Origin: Bdellovibrionales bacterium
Lineage (GTDB): Bacteria > Bdellovibrionota > Bdellovibrionia > Bdellovibrionales > UBA1609
Direction of reading: 5' to 3'
DNA length: 64,000 nucleotides
NCBI GenBank assembly: GCA_019637855.1
Contig: JAHBUX010000004.1
Location: 1 to 64,000, forward strand
The notes under the pieces were generated by a model. It was given only the letters and a program-made list of their open reading frames with translations. It made no database searches and had not been told where the DNA came from. How positions within the stretch are numbered: position 1 is the stretch's first letter; each line of letters starts with the position of its first letter. The position numbers and the translations under genes are program-made. This document shows positions 7,675 to 16,189 of this stretch, piece by piece.

Positions 7675-9006
7675 CGACACAGGCGTCGCAGGACGAAACA
7701 ACAACGTCAGGGCTTCAAGAAATTTCTTATCCAATTGTTCGGCGAGGTTGACCTTTAGGTCCTGCAAAGCCTCAACAGGCGTTAAGTCCTTGAACTCGGG
7801 ACCTTTGATAATCCGGTAACAGAACTCATCGGCCACCGAAATCAATTTGGCCATCGGATGTATATTCGATTTTCGAATTCCAGCCGGGTAACCATGCGAC
7901 AAGCAGTTCTCATGGTGCTGTTTCACCACCTCGCGCACGTCTTCAGGAATACAATCGATGTCATTCAAAATGGCGATTCCGCGCGAAGGATGAGTTTCGT
8001 AAACTTTAACCTCTTCCCTACTCCATGCGTAGCGAGGCCTATCTAAGATCGATCGACTGACCTCCTTTAGACCGACGTCGTGGAAGAGTGCGCCCATTGC
8101 CACCTTCAGTCGATTGGTGGGCAGATTCCAACCCATACGCTGCGCGATCATCAACGAGTAAAGACTGACCCCCACACTATGAACCATCATGTAATCCGCA
8201 TGGTTCCTAAGCGCATCCAAAACATCCAAAGCGCGCGGGTTATCCGTAAGAATATCGACGGTCGCCCCCACAAAAGCTTGGGCCGATTCGAACGCCTCTT
8301 CGTCAACGCCATCATGCCGAATTTGCTCGTTGAGAATCTCTCCCGTATGGCGTAGCAAACCGAGCTTTTTCTCGGTGTTGATAATTCCTTTAGCCCGGGC
8401 CGCTTGATTCAGCTGAGCGCTGAAACCTACATATTGGCGGAAGTCCTCTCGTCGCAAATAAAGAAAACGCAGACCCTTCTCACGATAGAAACGTATGCGC
8501 TCCATCGAGATATCTTCACCCTTATGCGCCAGCTTGATATGTTTGTTACCGGTCAAACGCACAAAAATATTGAATTTGATCGTACGGCCGGTCACGAAGT
8601 CGTTCAGCGCAAGCTTGCAGAAGTCCTCACTCTCATCGACGCTCCTGGTGTTGAAAACCAAACAACGATTGATGGCCGTGGATAAATCCTCCGTACTAAA
8701 TGGCTTGGGAATAAACTCGTTGGCACCCAGACTATGGGCTGCCTGAGTCTCAATAATCTCAGAAAAACCCGTCATAAGAATGACCGGCAGTTGCCCCTGG
8801 GACCGTATCTGCTTGAGCAGCTCAACGCCATCCATCTCAGGCATGCGAATATCTGAAATCACTACGTCGAATTTAAGCCGCTGCAAAGCATCGAGCGCTA
8901 TCCTGCCGTTGGCGGCGGTGGTGACTTCATGCCCCAGGCTGCCCACGCTCATCTCTACGGCGCCGCGGAAAATCTCATCATCATCAACAATCAGAATTCT
9001 AGCCAA
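7657..9006 (-). CDS. Response regulator with HD-GYP c-di-GMP phosphodiesterase output
   Basis: 449 residues from a TTG start at 9006, six bases after GGGAGG; the start places RILIVDDDE at the N-terminus as expected for a receiver domain. The receiver (1-120) has the acidic pocket DDD, phospho-acceptor Asp in VVISDIRMPEMDG, and a Lys in PKPFS. A middle segment of unknown fold follows. The C-terminal HD-GYP domain has LFHDVG, QHHENCLSHGYPAG and SVADEFCY. Family members hydrolyse c-di-GMP. It is divergent from a membrane histidine kinase, its likely partner, across a 206-bp AT-rich intergenic region. Confidence 0.9.
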   Translation of the reverse strand: MARILIVDDDEIFRGAVEMSVGSLGHEVTTAANGRIALDALQRLKFDVVISDIRMPEMDGVELLKQIRSQGQLPVILMTGFSEIIETQAAHSLGANEFIPKPFSTEDLSTAINRCLVFNTRSVDESEDFCKLALNDFVTGRTIKFNIFVRLTGNKHIKLAHKGEDISMERIRFYREKGLRFLYLRREDFRQYVGFSAQLNQAARAKGIINTEKKLGLLRHTGEILNEQIRHDGVDEEAFESAQAFVGATVDILTDNPRALDVLDALRNHADYMMVHSVGVSLYSLMIAQRMGWNLPTNRLKVAMGALFHDVGLKEVSRSILDRPRYAWSREEVKVYETHPSRGIAILNDIDCIPEDVREVVKQHHENCLSHGYPAGIRKSNIHPMAKLISVADEFCYRIIKGPEFKDLTPVEALQDLKVNLAEQLDKKFLEALTLLFRPATPVSLSKAT

Positions 9007-9081
9007 AATCCGCCTCCCATTTTCCCAAACTAAGGTTACGGTTTTCGCGCCAAGCAGCAAAGGCCAAATCTTCACACCGTC

Positions 9082-9109
9082 AAACATAGATTAAATATGT
9101 TTATTTAAT
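9082..9109. promoter_or_regulatory. Overlapping inverted repeats between the HD-GYP and kinase genes
   Basis: AAACATA at 9082-9088 and TATGTTT at 9096-9102 form a 7-7-7 inverted repeat. Overlapping it, ATTAAAT (9090-9096) and ATTTAAT (9103-9109) form a second. Both lie in the divergent intergenic region, closer to the HD-GYP gene. They could be operators or simple AT-rich promoter sequence. Confidence 0.3.
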
Positions 9110-9212
9110 TCGTTCTGAAGATGAGCGCCGCATTCAAACTTTGGTCCATATGCGTTCCAAAACGATATTTACGCCCTCTTATTTTGTAAATAAAATATTC
9201 CGATAAACATTT

Positions 9213-10556
9213 ATGATTCATAAAGTTGAATCCATACGCATCAAACTTCTCTGGGAACAAGGGCTTTTAACTCAGGCCACCGGGTTGATCAATGTGTGCA
9301 TCTTCGCTTTTGTAGCGAAGGACGTGGTGACACGGCCCGTTCTACTTATGTGGATGGGGACCGCAGTCACCATCTTTTTTATGCGCTTTGGCGTCGAGCT
9401 GTGGTTTCGCTCGGTGTATCTAAACAAAGGCCGCGAGTACACTACAGGTCTCTGGGAAAACATCTTTTGCATTGGCGCGTTGCTGAGCGGTACGAACTGG
9501 GCCATTGCTAGCACCGTTTTGCTTTCTTCGGACATGGTCGTCTATCAAGTCTTCTTAGGATTCGTACTGGCCGGCACCACTGCAGGAGCCGCCGTCGCCT
9601 ACAGCAGCTCCTATCGCGCGGTGGCGGCGTTCCTTTTGCCAGCCCTCCTGCCATTCGCGGCAACGCTTATTTTGAACGGCGATGGCATTCAACATGCCAT
9701 GGCCACCATGCTGATTCTCTACACAGTTCTGCTTATGGTACTCACCGTACGCGTGAACTCTTACCTCATTAGTTCTATCCGCTTAGCTTGGGAAAAAGAC
9801 GACCTCATGAATCGACTGCACGCATCCCAGTCGCAAACTGTCTACTCTCAGAAAATGTCTGCACTCGGCACCATGGCTTCGGGAGTGGCGCATGAGATCA
9901 ATACCCCGCTTTCATCGATCAACCTGTTTATGGATCAGCTTCTACGCAGCTCCAAAAATGGCAGCGTCAACAGCCAGGAGATCGGAGACGTAGCCACCAA
10001 AGTCACCGCGATCGTGACCCGCATTTCGAAGATCATCTCTTCGCTGCGTACCTTTGCGCGCTCTTCAGGACGGTCCGACTTCGAACCGGTGTACATGGGC
10101 ACGATTATCTCGGACACACTGGCTCTGTGCGAGTCCCATTTCAAGAGCAACGGCATGAGCATAGTCATGCCGGAAATTCCACCGAATGCCATATTCATGG
10201 GAAGAAGCATTCAAATCAGTCAAGTGCTCTTGAACCTCCTCACGAACTCTTTGGAGGCCCTGCAAGGAATGGCCAATGGTTGGGTGAAAATCGAAGTGCA
10301 AGTTGACGAGCGCCTGATCACTCTTTCAGTCACCGACAATGGGAGAGGTATTAAACCCGAGCTACGTGAGAAACTGATGACGCCATTCTTTACCACAAAA
10401 GAAGTCGGCAAGGGACCGGGACTCGGTTTGACCACCGCTCTCGGAATCGTCAAAGATCACGGCGGTGATTTGCAACTCGATACCGATTGTGAGTGGACAC
10501 GTTTTGTAGTCACGCTAGAAAAAATTCCAGGAATGCAATCGCTAGCGGCAAGCTAG
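9213..10556 (+). CDS. Membrane sensor histidine kinase
   Basis: 447 residues. The first ~190 residues contain about six hydrophobic spans with little periplasmic sequence, so the sensor is within the membrane. The dimerisation/phosphoacceptor box MASGVAHEINTPLSS places the phosphorylated His at residue 227. The ATPase domain has LLNLLTNSLEAL (N box), VTDNGRGI (G1) and GPGLGLTTALGIV (G2). It probably phosphorylates the divergently encoded HD-GYP regulator, linking a membrane signal to c-di-GMP turnover; the pairing is inferred from position. The stop is interlocked with the convergent small membrane gene. Confidence 0.9.
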   Translation: MIHKVESIRIKLLWEQGLLTQATGLINVCIFAFVAKDVVTRPVLLMWMGTAVTIFFMRFGVELWFRSVYLNKGREYTTGLWENIFCIGALLSGTNWAIASTVLLSSDMVVYQVFLGFVLAGTTAGAAVAYSSSYRAVAAFLLPALLPFAATLILNGDGIQHAMATMLILYTVLLMVLTVRVNSYLISSIRLAWEKDDLMNRLHASQSQTVYSQKMSALGTMASGVAHEINTPLSSINLFMDQLLRSSKNGSVNSQEIGDVATKVTAIVTRISKIISSLRTFARSSGRSDFEPVYMGTIISDTLALCESHFKSNGMSIVMPEIPPNAIFMGRSIQISQVLLNLLTNSLEALQGMANGWVKIEVQVDERLITLSVTDNGRGIKPELREKLMTPFFTTKEVGKGPGLGLTTALGIVKDHGGDLQLDTDCEWTRFVVTLEKIPGMQSLAAS

Positions 10557-10771
10557 TTTTTTTCTCGATCAGATGTCCAGGCCCAGCGCGGAACAAAAAT
10601 CGCACCAAGTAACGCACCCAAAACTGCGCAAAATACGGGCACTCGCCAATCCCGCATGTCGGTTACTAGCGCTATCAAACTGACCAAGAGAAACATCGCA
10701 ACGGCACCGAATGTAGCACCCAATAGAGATGAGAGTGTGGCTTTGATTTCGGATCGAATCACTTCGGGCAT
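10553..10771 (-). CDS. Small two-span membrane protein
   Basis: 72 residues from the ATG at 10771, preceded by AAAAGGAGG. Two hydrophobic helices (about residues 12-36 and 42-60) separated by a short charged turn (TDMRDWR). No known family recognised. It is divergent from the BON operon promoter and convergent with the histidine kinase, overlapping it by 4 nt. Confidence 0.65.
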   Translation of the reverse strand: MPEVIRSEIKATLSSLLGATFGAVAMFLLVSLIALVTDMRDWRVPVFCAVLGALLGAIFVPRWAWTSDREKN

Positions 10772-10916
10772 AGCTTGCCTCCTTTTCAATTCCAATTTGA
10801 CGAACTGCAAATCGTGGACCCAATACAGCTTGAAGCCGTGAGTTCCATCCCTCCCCACGGCAAGGCGAAAATCCCCAACACGACGACGCGACAGAGCCGA
10901 GAAGGGAGTGCTTCAG

Positions 10917-10932
10917 TGGCATAGCACTTGCC
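10917..10932 (+). promoter_or_regulatory. Sigma-54 promoter (-24/-12) of the BON operon
   Basis: TGGCATAGCACTTGCC matches the sigma-54 consensus TGGCAC-N5-TTGC closely, with GG at 10918-10919 and GC at 10930-10931 exactly 10 bases apart. The predicted transcript would start near 10943, 24 bases before the BON-gene ATG. Activation by an NtrC-type enhancer-binding protein would be expected; no obvious dyad was found upstream. Confidence 0.6.
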
Positions 10933-10966
10933 TCCATTATTATATCAATCCAAAGGAGGTTCTTGC

Positions 10967-11602
10967 ATGCGTGCACAATCTGGAAAACGAAACAAGCGTG
11001 ACTATCGACAGAGCCGCGACGAAGACGACTACGCTCTTAGAATTAACGACGAATTCGATAGCTCCGATGAAATGCTCAGTGCTGATTTTGACAGCGAGTT
11101 TGCTCCCGCAGACCTCCGCACACGTGGCAGCTATGGCGACGATTTCAACCGCGGTTTACGCGATTTCGATGAAACTGCCACCGAGCGACGCAGCCGCGGC
11201 CATCGCTGGCAAGCCAATGAAAACTGGACACCTACCCCGACAAACTATGAAGGACGAGAAACGCGGCAGGCCAGTACCATGGAGAAAGTCGGTCGCTTTT
11301 TTGGTATTGGACCAAAGGGCTGGAAGCGTTCAGACAGCAGTATTTTAGAAGATGTGTGCGAGGCTCTGGCTCGCGACGGCGAAGTCAATGCCGCTCATAT
11401 TGAAGTGAAAGTGGACGACGGTATTGTCACACTTTCCGGGTCAGTTGAAAGTCGAAAGATGAAACGTCAGGCCGAAAGCTGCGCAGACGATATTTCCGGT
11501 GTGCAGGATGTGAACAATAATCTACGTGTGGATTCCACGCTTGGCACTTCACCATATGCACGTGAAGAAACCAAGTCGGCAAAGCCGCGCAAGACGCATT
11601 AA
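10967..11602 (+). CDS. BON-domain protein with charged N-terminal region
   Basis: 211 residues from the ATG at 10967, which follows AAAGGAGG. The first ~100 residues are highly charged (many Arg, Asp, Glu) and probably disordered. A BON domain covers about residues 125-190 (HIEVKVDDGIVTLSGSVES, then SGVQDVNNNLRVD). BON domains bind phospholipids or surfaces and occur in osmotic-shock proteins such as OsmY; this one has no signal peptide, so it is likely cytoplasmic. It sits behind a sigma-54-type promoter, upstream of a 61-residue charged protein, and may be stress-induced. Confidence 0.8.
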   Translation: MRAQSGKRNKRDYRQSRDEDDYALRINDEFDSSDEMLSADFDSEFAPADLRTRGSYGDDFNRGLRDFDETATERRSRGHRWQANENWTPTPTNYEGRETRQASTMEKVGRFFGIGPKGWKRSDSSILEDVCEALARDGEVNAAHIEVKVDDGIVTLSGSVESRKMKRQAESCADDISGVQDVNNNLRVDSTLGTSPYAREETKSAKPRKTH

Positions 11603-11672
11603 GCAGGTGGTTTGCACGCTTGTTGCAAAAGAACCGCTGTAGAGAAGCACCGCTAAGGTGAAGGAGATCGAC

Positions 11673-11858
11673 ATGGAAAAAAAGAACGTGAACAGCTCAG
11701 AAAAAGAAGGATTGCGTGATCGTGTCGGCGATCTGATCGAGAAGGCAGGCCACAAGATATCAGAAGCCGGTATGCCCGGCCTCGGCCAGAAAATTCACGA
11801 TCTCGGTGACAGTGTGGAGAAGAAACACAAAAATCCGCAACACCCTCACAAAGTCTGA
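11673..11858 (+). CDS. Small charged hypothetical protein
   Basis: 61 residues from the ATG at 11673 after AAGGAG; a GTG at 11658 overlaps that site and is not used. The sequence is amphipathic and charged (GLRDRVGDLIEKAGHKISEAG), resembling small stress proteins of the CsbD/LEA type in composition, but no family is claimed. Second gene of the BON operon, followed directly by a strong terminator. Confidence 0.65.
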   Translation: MEKKNVNSSEKEGLRDRVGDLIEKAGHKISEAGMPGLGQKIHDLGDSVEKKHKNPQHPHKV

Positions 11859-11865
11859 GCTTGCG

Positions 11866-11907
11866 CGCGCGGTTCAAGCGCTTGAACCGCGCGTTTAATA
11901 TTTTTTT
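11866..11907 (+). terminator. Strong rho-independent terminator of the BON operon
   Basis: CGCGCGGTTCAAG followed by its exact inverse forms a long GC-rich stem (11866-11893) directly followed by TTTAATATTTTTTT. It lies 8 bases after the stop of the 61-residue gene. Confidence 0.9.
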
Positions 11908-12030
11908 AACAATTCCTGAATTCTCGCTGCACCTTCGTCTAAAGAGCGCTAAAAAAGTAGAGGCCGCCATTTTAAGCTCTGCTGTAACTGATGTTAGAAT
12001 TTAGCTTCACGTTCGCACAGGAGCTAGATA

Positions 12031-12894
12031 ATGAGATTGTTTCTAAGCGCCGTTCTTTTTGTAAGCACCACCGCTATCGCGTTTATGGCTTGCTCGTCCT
12101 CCAATAGCGCCTCAAGCTCAAGCAGCACCGATGGATGCACAACGGGTACCGACGTCACGGAAACCCCTCTTACGACAAGCGTAAACGCAACCGCGCTCTC
12201 TTGTGTGACTAACATCTCACCGGATGCGCCGGACTGGATAAAAGATAACTTTCACTGCGTGACTGTCAAAGTTTGTCCCACCACATATGTTTTTATCACT
12301 AACAATCTGCCGCCCTACAAAACGGCTTACTACTCTTCGAGCAGTGGGAATACGGCAACATTTCCCACCACGGGGCTGTCAGACGGCGCCGGCGGGCGAC
12401 ATAAAAATCCAAATACCATCATCACTCAGTCCATCACGATGACTATTCCCAAGACACCCACATTGAAAACGAGCGGTCTTCAGGTGACGATGGGCTCCGG
12501 ATTGGATTGCTTAGGCTTAAGCACCTACGGTGTGTGTCTGTTCAACAATCGTGCGGCTCCTCCCGACTTGCTCGCAGATGAATTCGAAACGATGGACAAC
12601 GGCGACGGCCATCCGCAAAACACCGGTAAGTATCACCATCATACCGAGCCCTGGTTGATCTCGCACAATGACGACAAACTCGTTGGCATCATGCTCGATG
12701 GCTACCCTGTCTATGGCAAGTATATGCAAGGCACGGCCTCTTACCCCACTCTAGATGCCACCACTCATTCCGTAGCCTGCACGACGACAGAGTTTCCCGA
12801 TGGCACTTACTGCTATCACGTCAATCAGGGAGCCGGCGTCAATGCTGATATCATCGGCGACTACTTTCGCGGCGCCATTGGCAGCGTGAACTAG
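12031..12894 (+). CDS. YHYH-domain lipoprotein
   Basis: 287 residues. The signal peptide ends at a lipobox (AFMAC, Cys 21), then a Ser-rich linker. The C-terminal half carries the YHYH signature region (KYHHHTEPWLI and GIMLDGYPVYGKY), a His-rich domain of unknown activity often seen in secreted bacterial proteins. It starts a four-gene operon with a SCO-type protein. The His cluster could bind metal; with SCO as neighbour, a link to copper handling is possible but is inference. Confidence 0.8.
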   Translation: MRLFLSAVLFVSTTAIAFMACSSSNSASSSSSTDGCTTGTDVTETPLTTSVNATALSCVTNISPDAPDWIKDNFHCVTVKVCPTTYVFITNNLPPYKTAYYSSSSGNTATFPTTGLSDGAGGRHKNPNTIITQSITMTIPKTPTLKTSGLQVTMGSGLDCLGLSTYGVCLFNNRAAPPDLLADEFETMDNGDGHPQNTGKYHHHTEPWLISHNDDKLVGIMLDGYPVYGKYMQGTASYPTLDATTHSVACTTTEFPDGTYCYHVNQGAGVNADIIGDYFRGAIGSVN

Positions 12895-13595
12895 TGATTT
12901 CACTCTGCGCACGCCTCTCCGCAGCAACCGCTGTGCTTATATTCAGCGTGAGCTGTAAAAAAGCGGTTTCGATCGCAAGCGAATATCCCACGGAAGTCAC
13001 CGCCTTCGCCAGCGAAGGCGGTGAAGGGCTTCCTTATTTTGTAGGGCAGGATCTACGACCCGCCTGGAATGTGCAAACCGGACCTGCTCCACGCTCGCTC
13101 TCTTCTTTCCATTTGACTGATCAAAACTCGAAAAATTTCACAAGCCACAAGCTGCAAGGAAAAGTCACGATCGTGTCGTTTTTCTTTACCAAATGTCCCG
13201 GCATTTGCCCAGTAACCACCGCACGACTACGCCCGGTACAAAAAAAATTCTTGCAGGAAAACCGTATCGAAATGCTATCCTTTTCCATCACTCCCGAAAT
13301 CGACACGCCCGAACAACTGACTAAGTTCGCCAAAGTGCACCACATCAATGATCGCCGCTGGCACCTGCTGACCGGTGACAAGACGAGCATTTATCGCCTG
13401 GCACGTGAGAGCTTTAATGCCGACACCTTCTCTCCCAAAGCCAACGCGCATAAAAAGATCACAGCGAGCGATTTCCTACACTCAGAAAATGTTTACCTTC
13501 TCGACGGTGAACTCAAAGTTCGCGGCATTTATACTGGTCGCGACACCGCGGCGATACAGAACCTAATTCGCGATGCCGAAAGCCTCCTGCAATGA
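12894..13595 (+). CDS. SCO1/SenC-family copper-chaperone-like lipoprotein
   Basis: 233 residues from a GTG that shares one base with the preceding stop. Signal peptide with lipobox FSVSC (Cys about 21). The thioredoxin-like core has the SCO copper motif CPGICP and a downstream His in LHSENVYLLD, the third copper ligand. SCO proteins deliver copper to cytochrome oxidase Cu-A or act as thiol reductases in the periplasm. No cytochrome oxidase gene is in the window. Confidence 0.87.
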   Translation: MISLCARLSAATAVLIFSVSCKKAVSIASEYPTEVTAFASEGGEGLPYFVGQDLRPAWNVQTGPAPRSLSSFHLTDQNSKNFTSHKLQGKVTIVSFFFTKCPGICPVTTARLRPVQKKFLQENRIEMLSFSITPEIDTPEQLTKFAKVHHINDRRWHLLTGDKTSIYRLARESFNADTFSPKANAHKKITASDFLHSENVYLLDGELKVRGIYTGRDTAAIQNLIRDAESLLQ

Positions 13596-14125
13596 ACGCG
13601 AGGCTTTTCGCATTGCACCTACTTCTTCTCACCGCCTGCACACAGACAATCACTCGTCCCTCACAAGATATCAGTTTCTCCGGCGATCGCCTTCTCTACA
13701 AAGGGCAAGCGTTCAGTGGGGTCGTACAAGAGTCTTTTACCGCCGCAGAAATCACCCGCCGCACACACTATAAAAATGGTCTACCGAACGGGAGTGAGGA
13801 GGAGTTCTTTCGTGACGGTCAACTCGCTACCCACAGAGAATACACGGATGGCATTAAAACCGGCGTGCATAAAGGCTGGTTTGCGAGTGGTCAACGCCGT
13901 TTTCACTACGAGTACATCGCAGGAAAGTTTCACGGCGAAGTCTGGGAGTGGTATGCTTCTGGAAAACTGTCGCAATACATGCGCTTCGAAGAGGGCCAAG
14001 CCTTAGGCAAGAAAATGTGGCGCGAAAACGGTCAGATCTATACGAACCTCGTTTTCCCTAAAGGCCACTTGCAAGGATTACCCGGCACCAAACTCTGTTA
14101 CCAAACTCGCGACGGGAAGTTCTAA
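13592..14125 (+). CDS. MORN/YwqK-type repeat lipoprotein
   Basis: 177 residues with a lipoprotein signal (LLLTAC, Cys 16) and tandem MORN-like repeats with the pattern NGLPNGSEEEFFRDGQL, KTGVHKGWFASGQ, FHGEVWEWYASGK. Such repeats occur in the YwqK family; the antitoxin label sometimes attached to it is not supported here. The start overlaps the SCO stop as ATGA. Probably an outer- or inner-membrane-anchored structural protein. Confidence 0.75.
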   Translation: MNARLFALHLLLLTACTQTITRPSQDISFSGDRLLYKGQAFSGVVQESFTAAEITRRTHYKNGLPNGSEEEFFRDGQLATHREYTDGIKTGVHKGWFASGQRRFHYEYIAGKFHGEVWEWYASGKLSQYMRFEEGQALGKKMWRENGQIYTNLVFPKGHLQGLPGTKLCYQTRDGKF

Positions 14126-14133
14126 GGAGAACC

Positions 14134-14388
14134 ATGGATTTGGACGCGATTGATCTCAACGATCCGCTGGCATTGCTCAGCAGCTTTTCACTTTCGGCCC
14201 TGCTTGCTGCTTTTGTTTTTGGAGTAGTCGGGTTCTACCTGTTTTTGCATGGCCGCCGCCGCACGAACTACTGGTGGGTTTGGACTGGCGTTGGTTTGAT
14301 GATTTACCCGCTATTTATCAGTGGCGCCTGGAGCAGCTGGGCCACCGGAGGCGCCCTATGTATCTTGGCCTATACCCGCCGAGAGTAA
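14134..14388 (+). CDS. Small membrane protein
   Basis: 84 residues with an acidic N-terminus and two or three hydrophobic spans (SALLAAFVFGVVGFYLFLHG; WWVWTGVGLMIYPLFI). A clear AAGGAG precedes the ATG. Last gene of the YHYH/SCO/MORN operon. A perfect 8-bp inverted repeat (AACTGCTG / CAGCAGTT, 14388-14411) starts inside the stop codon but lacks a T-tract. Function unknown. Confidence 0.65.
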   Translation: MDLDAIDLNDPLALLSSFSLSALLAAFVFGVVGFYLFLHGRRRTNYWWVWTGVGLMIYPLFISGAWSSWATGGALCILAYTRRE

Positions 14389-14536
14389 ACTGCTGACTGC
14401 TCACAGCAGTTCGGTAATTACGACACGGATCAAAGACCTTCCCTCCATAAAGACCAAGAAATTCTTTCGTTGATAGTCTAATTCTTTATTGCCTACCTCA
14501 TCTGCCGTACAACGACGGAATCAAGGGGGGGGAATC

Positions 14537-15247
14537 ATGAAAGCAATTTTAGTTATATCCGCATTTCTGGCTTCGACAGTGGCCAGTGCCGCTCAGTTTA
14601 AGACAGTGAAAGAGTCCAGCAATGCCAACCGTTCGGAAATTGAAATCAGCTATCCCGAACTGTTCAGCAACTCCGTACCGGCCTACGCGACTATCAACGC
14701 AGATATCGCAAAAAACGTACGCAATGGTTGCGGTGAACCCGAAGCCGATCAACCCGGCTTCTACTACGAAGCCGAGGCCCGCGTGGTGGCTCTAAATAAA
14801 AATTATGTCGGCATCGGCGTCAGCGGTAACGACTACTGTGGTGGCGCTCATCCGAATAGCTGGAGCTATTATCTGACTTACGACTCTCAGAGCGGAAAGA
14901 GTTTGAATATCGAGCGCGAGTTCGGTTTCACCGACTACGATGCGCCTGACTATGACTCCGATATGAACGACGCTCTTCGCACCAAATTGGCGGGAATTCT
15001 GGTCAATCACATTCCGCCTGAAGATCAAGGCGAGGAAGGATGTTTCCCTGGCACTCGCCAAGAGAAAATCGAAGCTCTCTTGACTTTCTACCCAGTGGTG
15101 CACGGCTTGGCCAAAGACAAGACGATCGTACTCGGCATCCAACCTCCGCACGTTGCCGCTGCATGCCGCTTCGAAATCCGCGTAAAATTGCAGGACGTAA
15201 AGTCGATGCTACCTGAGAGCAGCTACCTCAATGAATGGTTAAAATAA
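14537..15247 (+). CDS. Secreted DUF3298-like protein
   Basis: 236 residues from the ATG at 14537, which follows GGGGGGG. Signal peptide ends near SAAQ. The mature region fits the RsiV-type DUF4163/DUF3298 layout, including GNDYCGGAHPNSWSYYLTYD, where the conserved GGAHP motif lies, and a long C-terminal strand-rich region. The family includes periplasmic proteins that bind cell-wall ligands such as lysozyme; the role here is unknown. Transcription ends at a clear terminator just downstream. Confidence 0.7.
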   Translation: MKAILVISAFLASTVASAAQFKTVKESSNANRSEIEISYPELFSNSVPAYATINADIAKNVRNGCGEPEADQPGFYYEAEARVVALNKNYVGIGVSGNDYCGGAHPNSWSYYLTYDSQSGKSLNIEREFGFTDYDAPDYDSDMNDALRTKLAGILVNHIPPEDQGEEGCFPGTRQEKIEALLTFYPVVHGLAKDKTIVLGIQPPHVAAACRFEIRVKLQDVKSMLPESSYLNEWLK

Positions 15248-15273
15248 AATCCAAAGCTATAGCTCGAAAGTGG

Positions 15274-15305
15274 ACGGCGTCTTTTCCAGACGCCGTTTTC
15301 TTTTT
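15274..15305 (+). terminator. Rho-independent terminator
   Basis: ACGGCGTC and GACGCCGT form an 8-bp stem with a 7-nt loop, followed by TTTCTTTTT. It lies 26 bases after the stop of the DUF3298-like gene. Confidence 0.85.
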
Positions 15306-16185
15306 AGCGGCGCTTGAGAACTACCGTTCCAAGCTGTTTGAATTGATCTAACCCCTGTCGCTGATAGTAGTTCCCCACCAAAAGCGCATCGTTTTCCGTC
15401 GAGTAAAGTTGAAAGTAGCCTTGGTCCCCATAGACCGCGACAAAAATGGCCGCTGAACCGTCTCCACCTACGGATAAACCGCGATCAATCTTGCCACGAC
15501 CGGAACTGTGGGAAAACATTTTGCCGTTCTTAGAAAGCTTGATGTCATTGCGGCCCTGGATCTCACTGCCATCGGCGCGAGCGCGCAATGTCCAATCCAC
15601 TTTCCACGCTGTTGAATTGTCGAAGAACGTAACTTCCCCAGTATAGCGACCACTTAACTCACGCGCCTGCTCAGCATTCAAAGGAACAGAGCGCTTCAAT
15701 TCGTTAAATAGATCACCGATTGTCGCTTCTTTTACAGCGTGCACGGCTTCGCGTTCGTTACGGGCATGTTGAATCGCCGGCTCGGCGGCCAACCACGCGC
15801 GCACAGGCGGTGCCGGTGTGGCCTCCTCTTCCTGTACGGCAGCAGTGGGAGCCGCATTGACCATCGCTGGTACATCTGCCGGCGAAGAGACCGCCGGACG
15901 CGCTGAAGGCCCCTTATTCAACCTTAAACCTAAGTCAGCTATAAAGAGCTGCATGATCTTAGTCAGCAGCTCGTCGGCCTTATGCGCCTTTTCAGGCGAG
16001 GCCTTCATCGCCAAATAGTCTTGATATTCTGATGCGCTGATCTTCAGCAGCTGATCCCGGGCCGCCTTCAGATCCTGTGCACTGTCCTCTGGGGCCATCG
16101 GTATCGGAGATTCGGCGGTCCAGCGACCGAAAGTGAAGGCCAAGGCTGCCACCAGGCATACGATCGCAAGCCAACGTAAAGTCAT
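15304..16185 (-). CDS. Hypothetical membrane-anchored periplasmic protein
   Basis: 293 residues with one N-terminal membrane anchor (WLAIVCLVAALAFTFG), a helical segment, a Pro/Ala-rich linker (about residues 90-130) and a C-terminal beta-rich domain of about 120 residues beginning LSGRYTGEVTFFD. No family recognised. It is four bases from the next gene on the same strand, so the two are probably co-transcribed. Confidence 0.6.
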   Translation of the reverse strand: MTLRWLAIVCLVAALAFTFGRWTAESPIPMAPEDSAQDLKAARDQLLKISASEYQDYLAMKASPEKAHKADELLTKIMQLFIADLGLRLNKGPSARPAVSSPADVPAMVNAAPTAAVQEEEATPAPPVRAWLAAEPAIQHARNEREAVHAVKEATIGDLFNELKRSVPLNAEQARELSGRYTGEVTFFDNSTAWKVDWTLRARADGSEIQGRNDIKLSKNGKMFSHSSGRGKIDRGLSVGGDGSAAIFVAVYGDQGYFQLYSTENDALLVGNYYQRQGLDQFKQLGTVVLKRR

Positions 16186-16189
16186 ACTT

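Noticed and set aside
13592-14125. Toxin-antitoxin role for the YwqK-type gene
   Set aside because: The product is a MORN-repeat lipoprotein in a SCO operon with no toxin partner; the antitoxin label is inherited from naming, not shown here.
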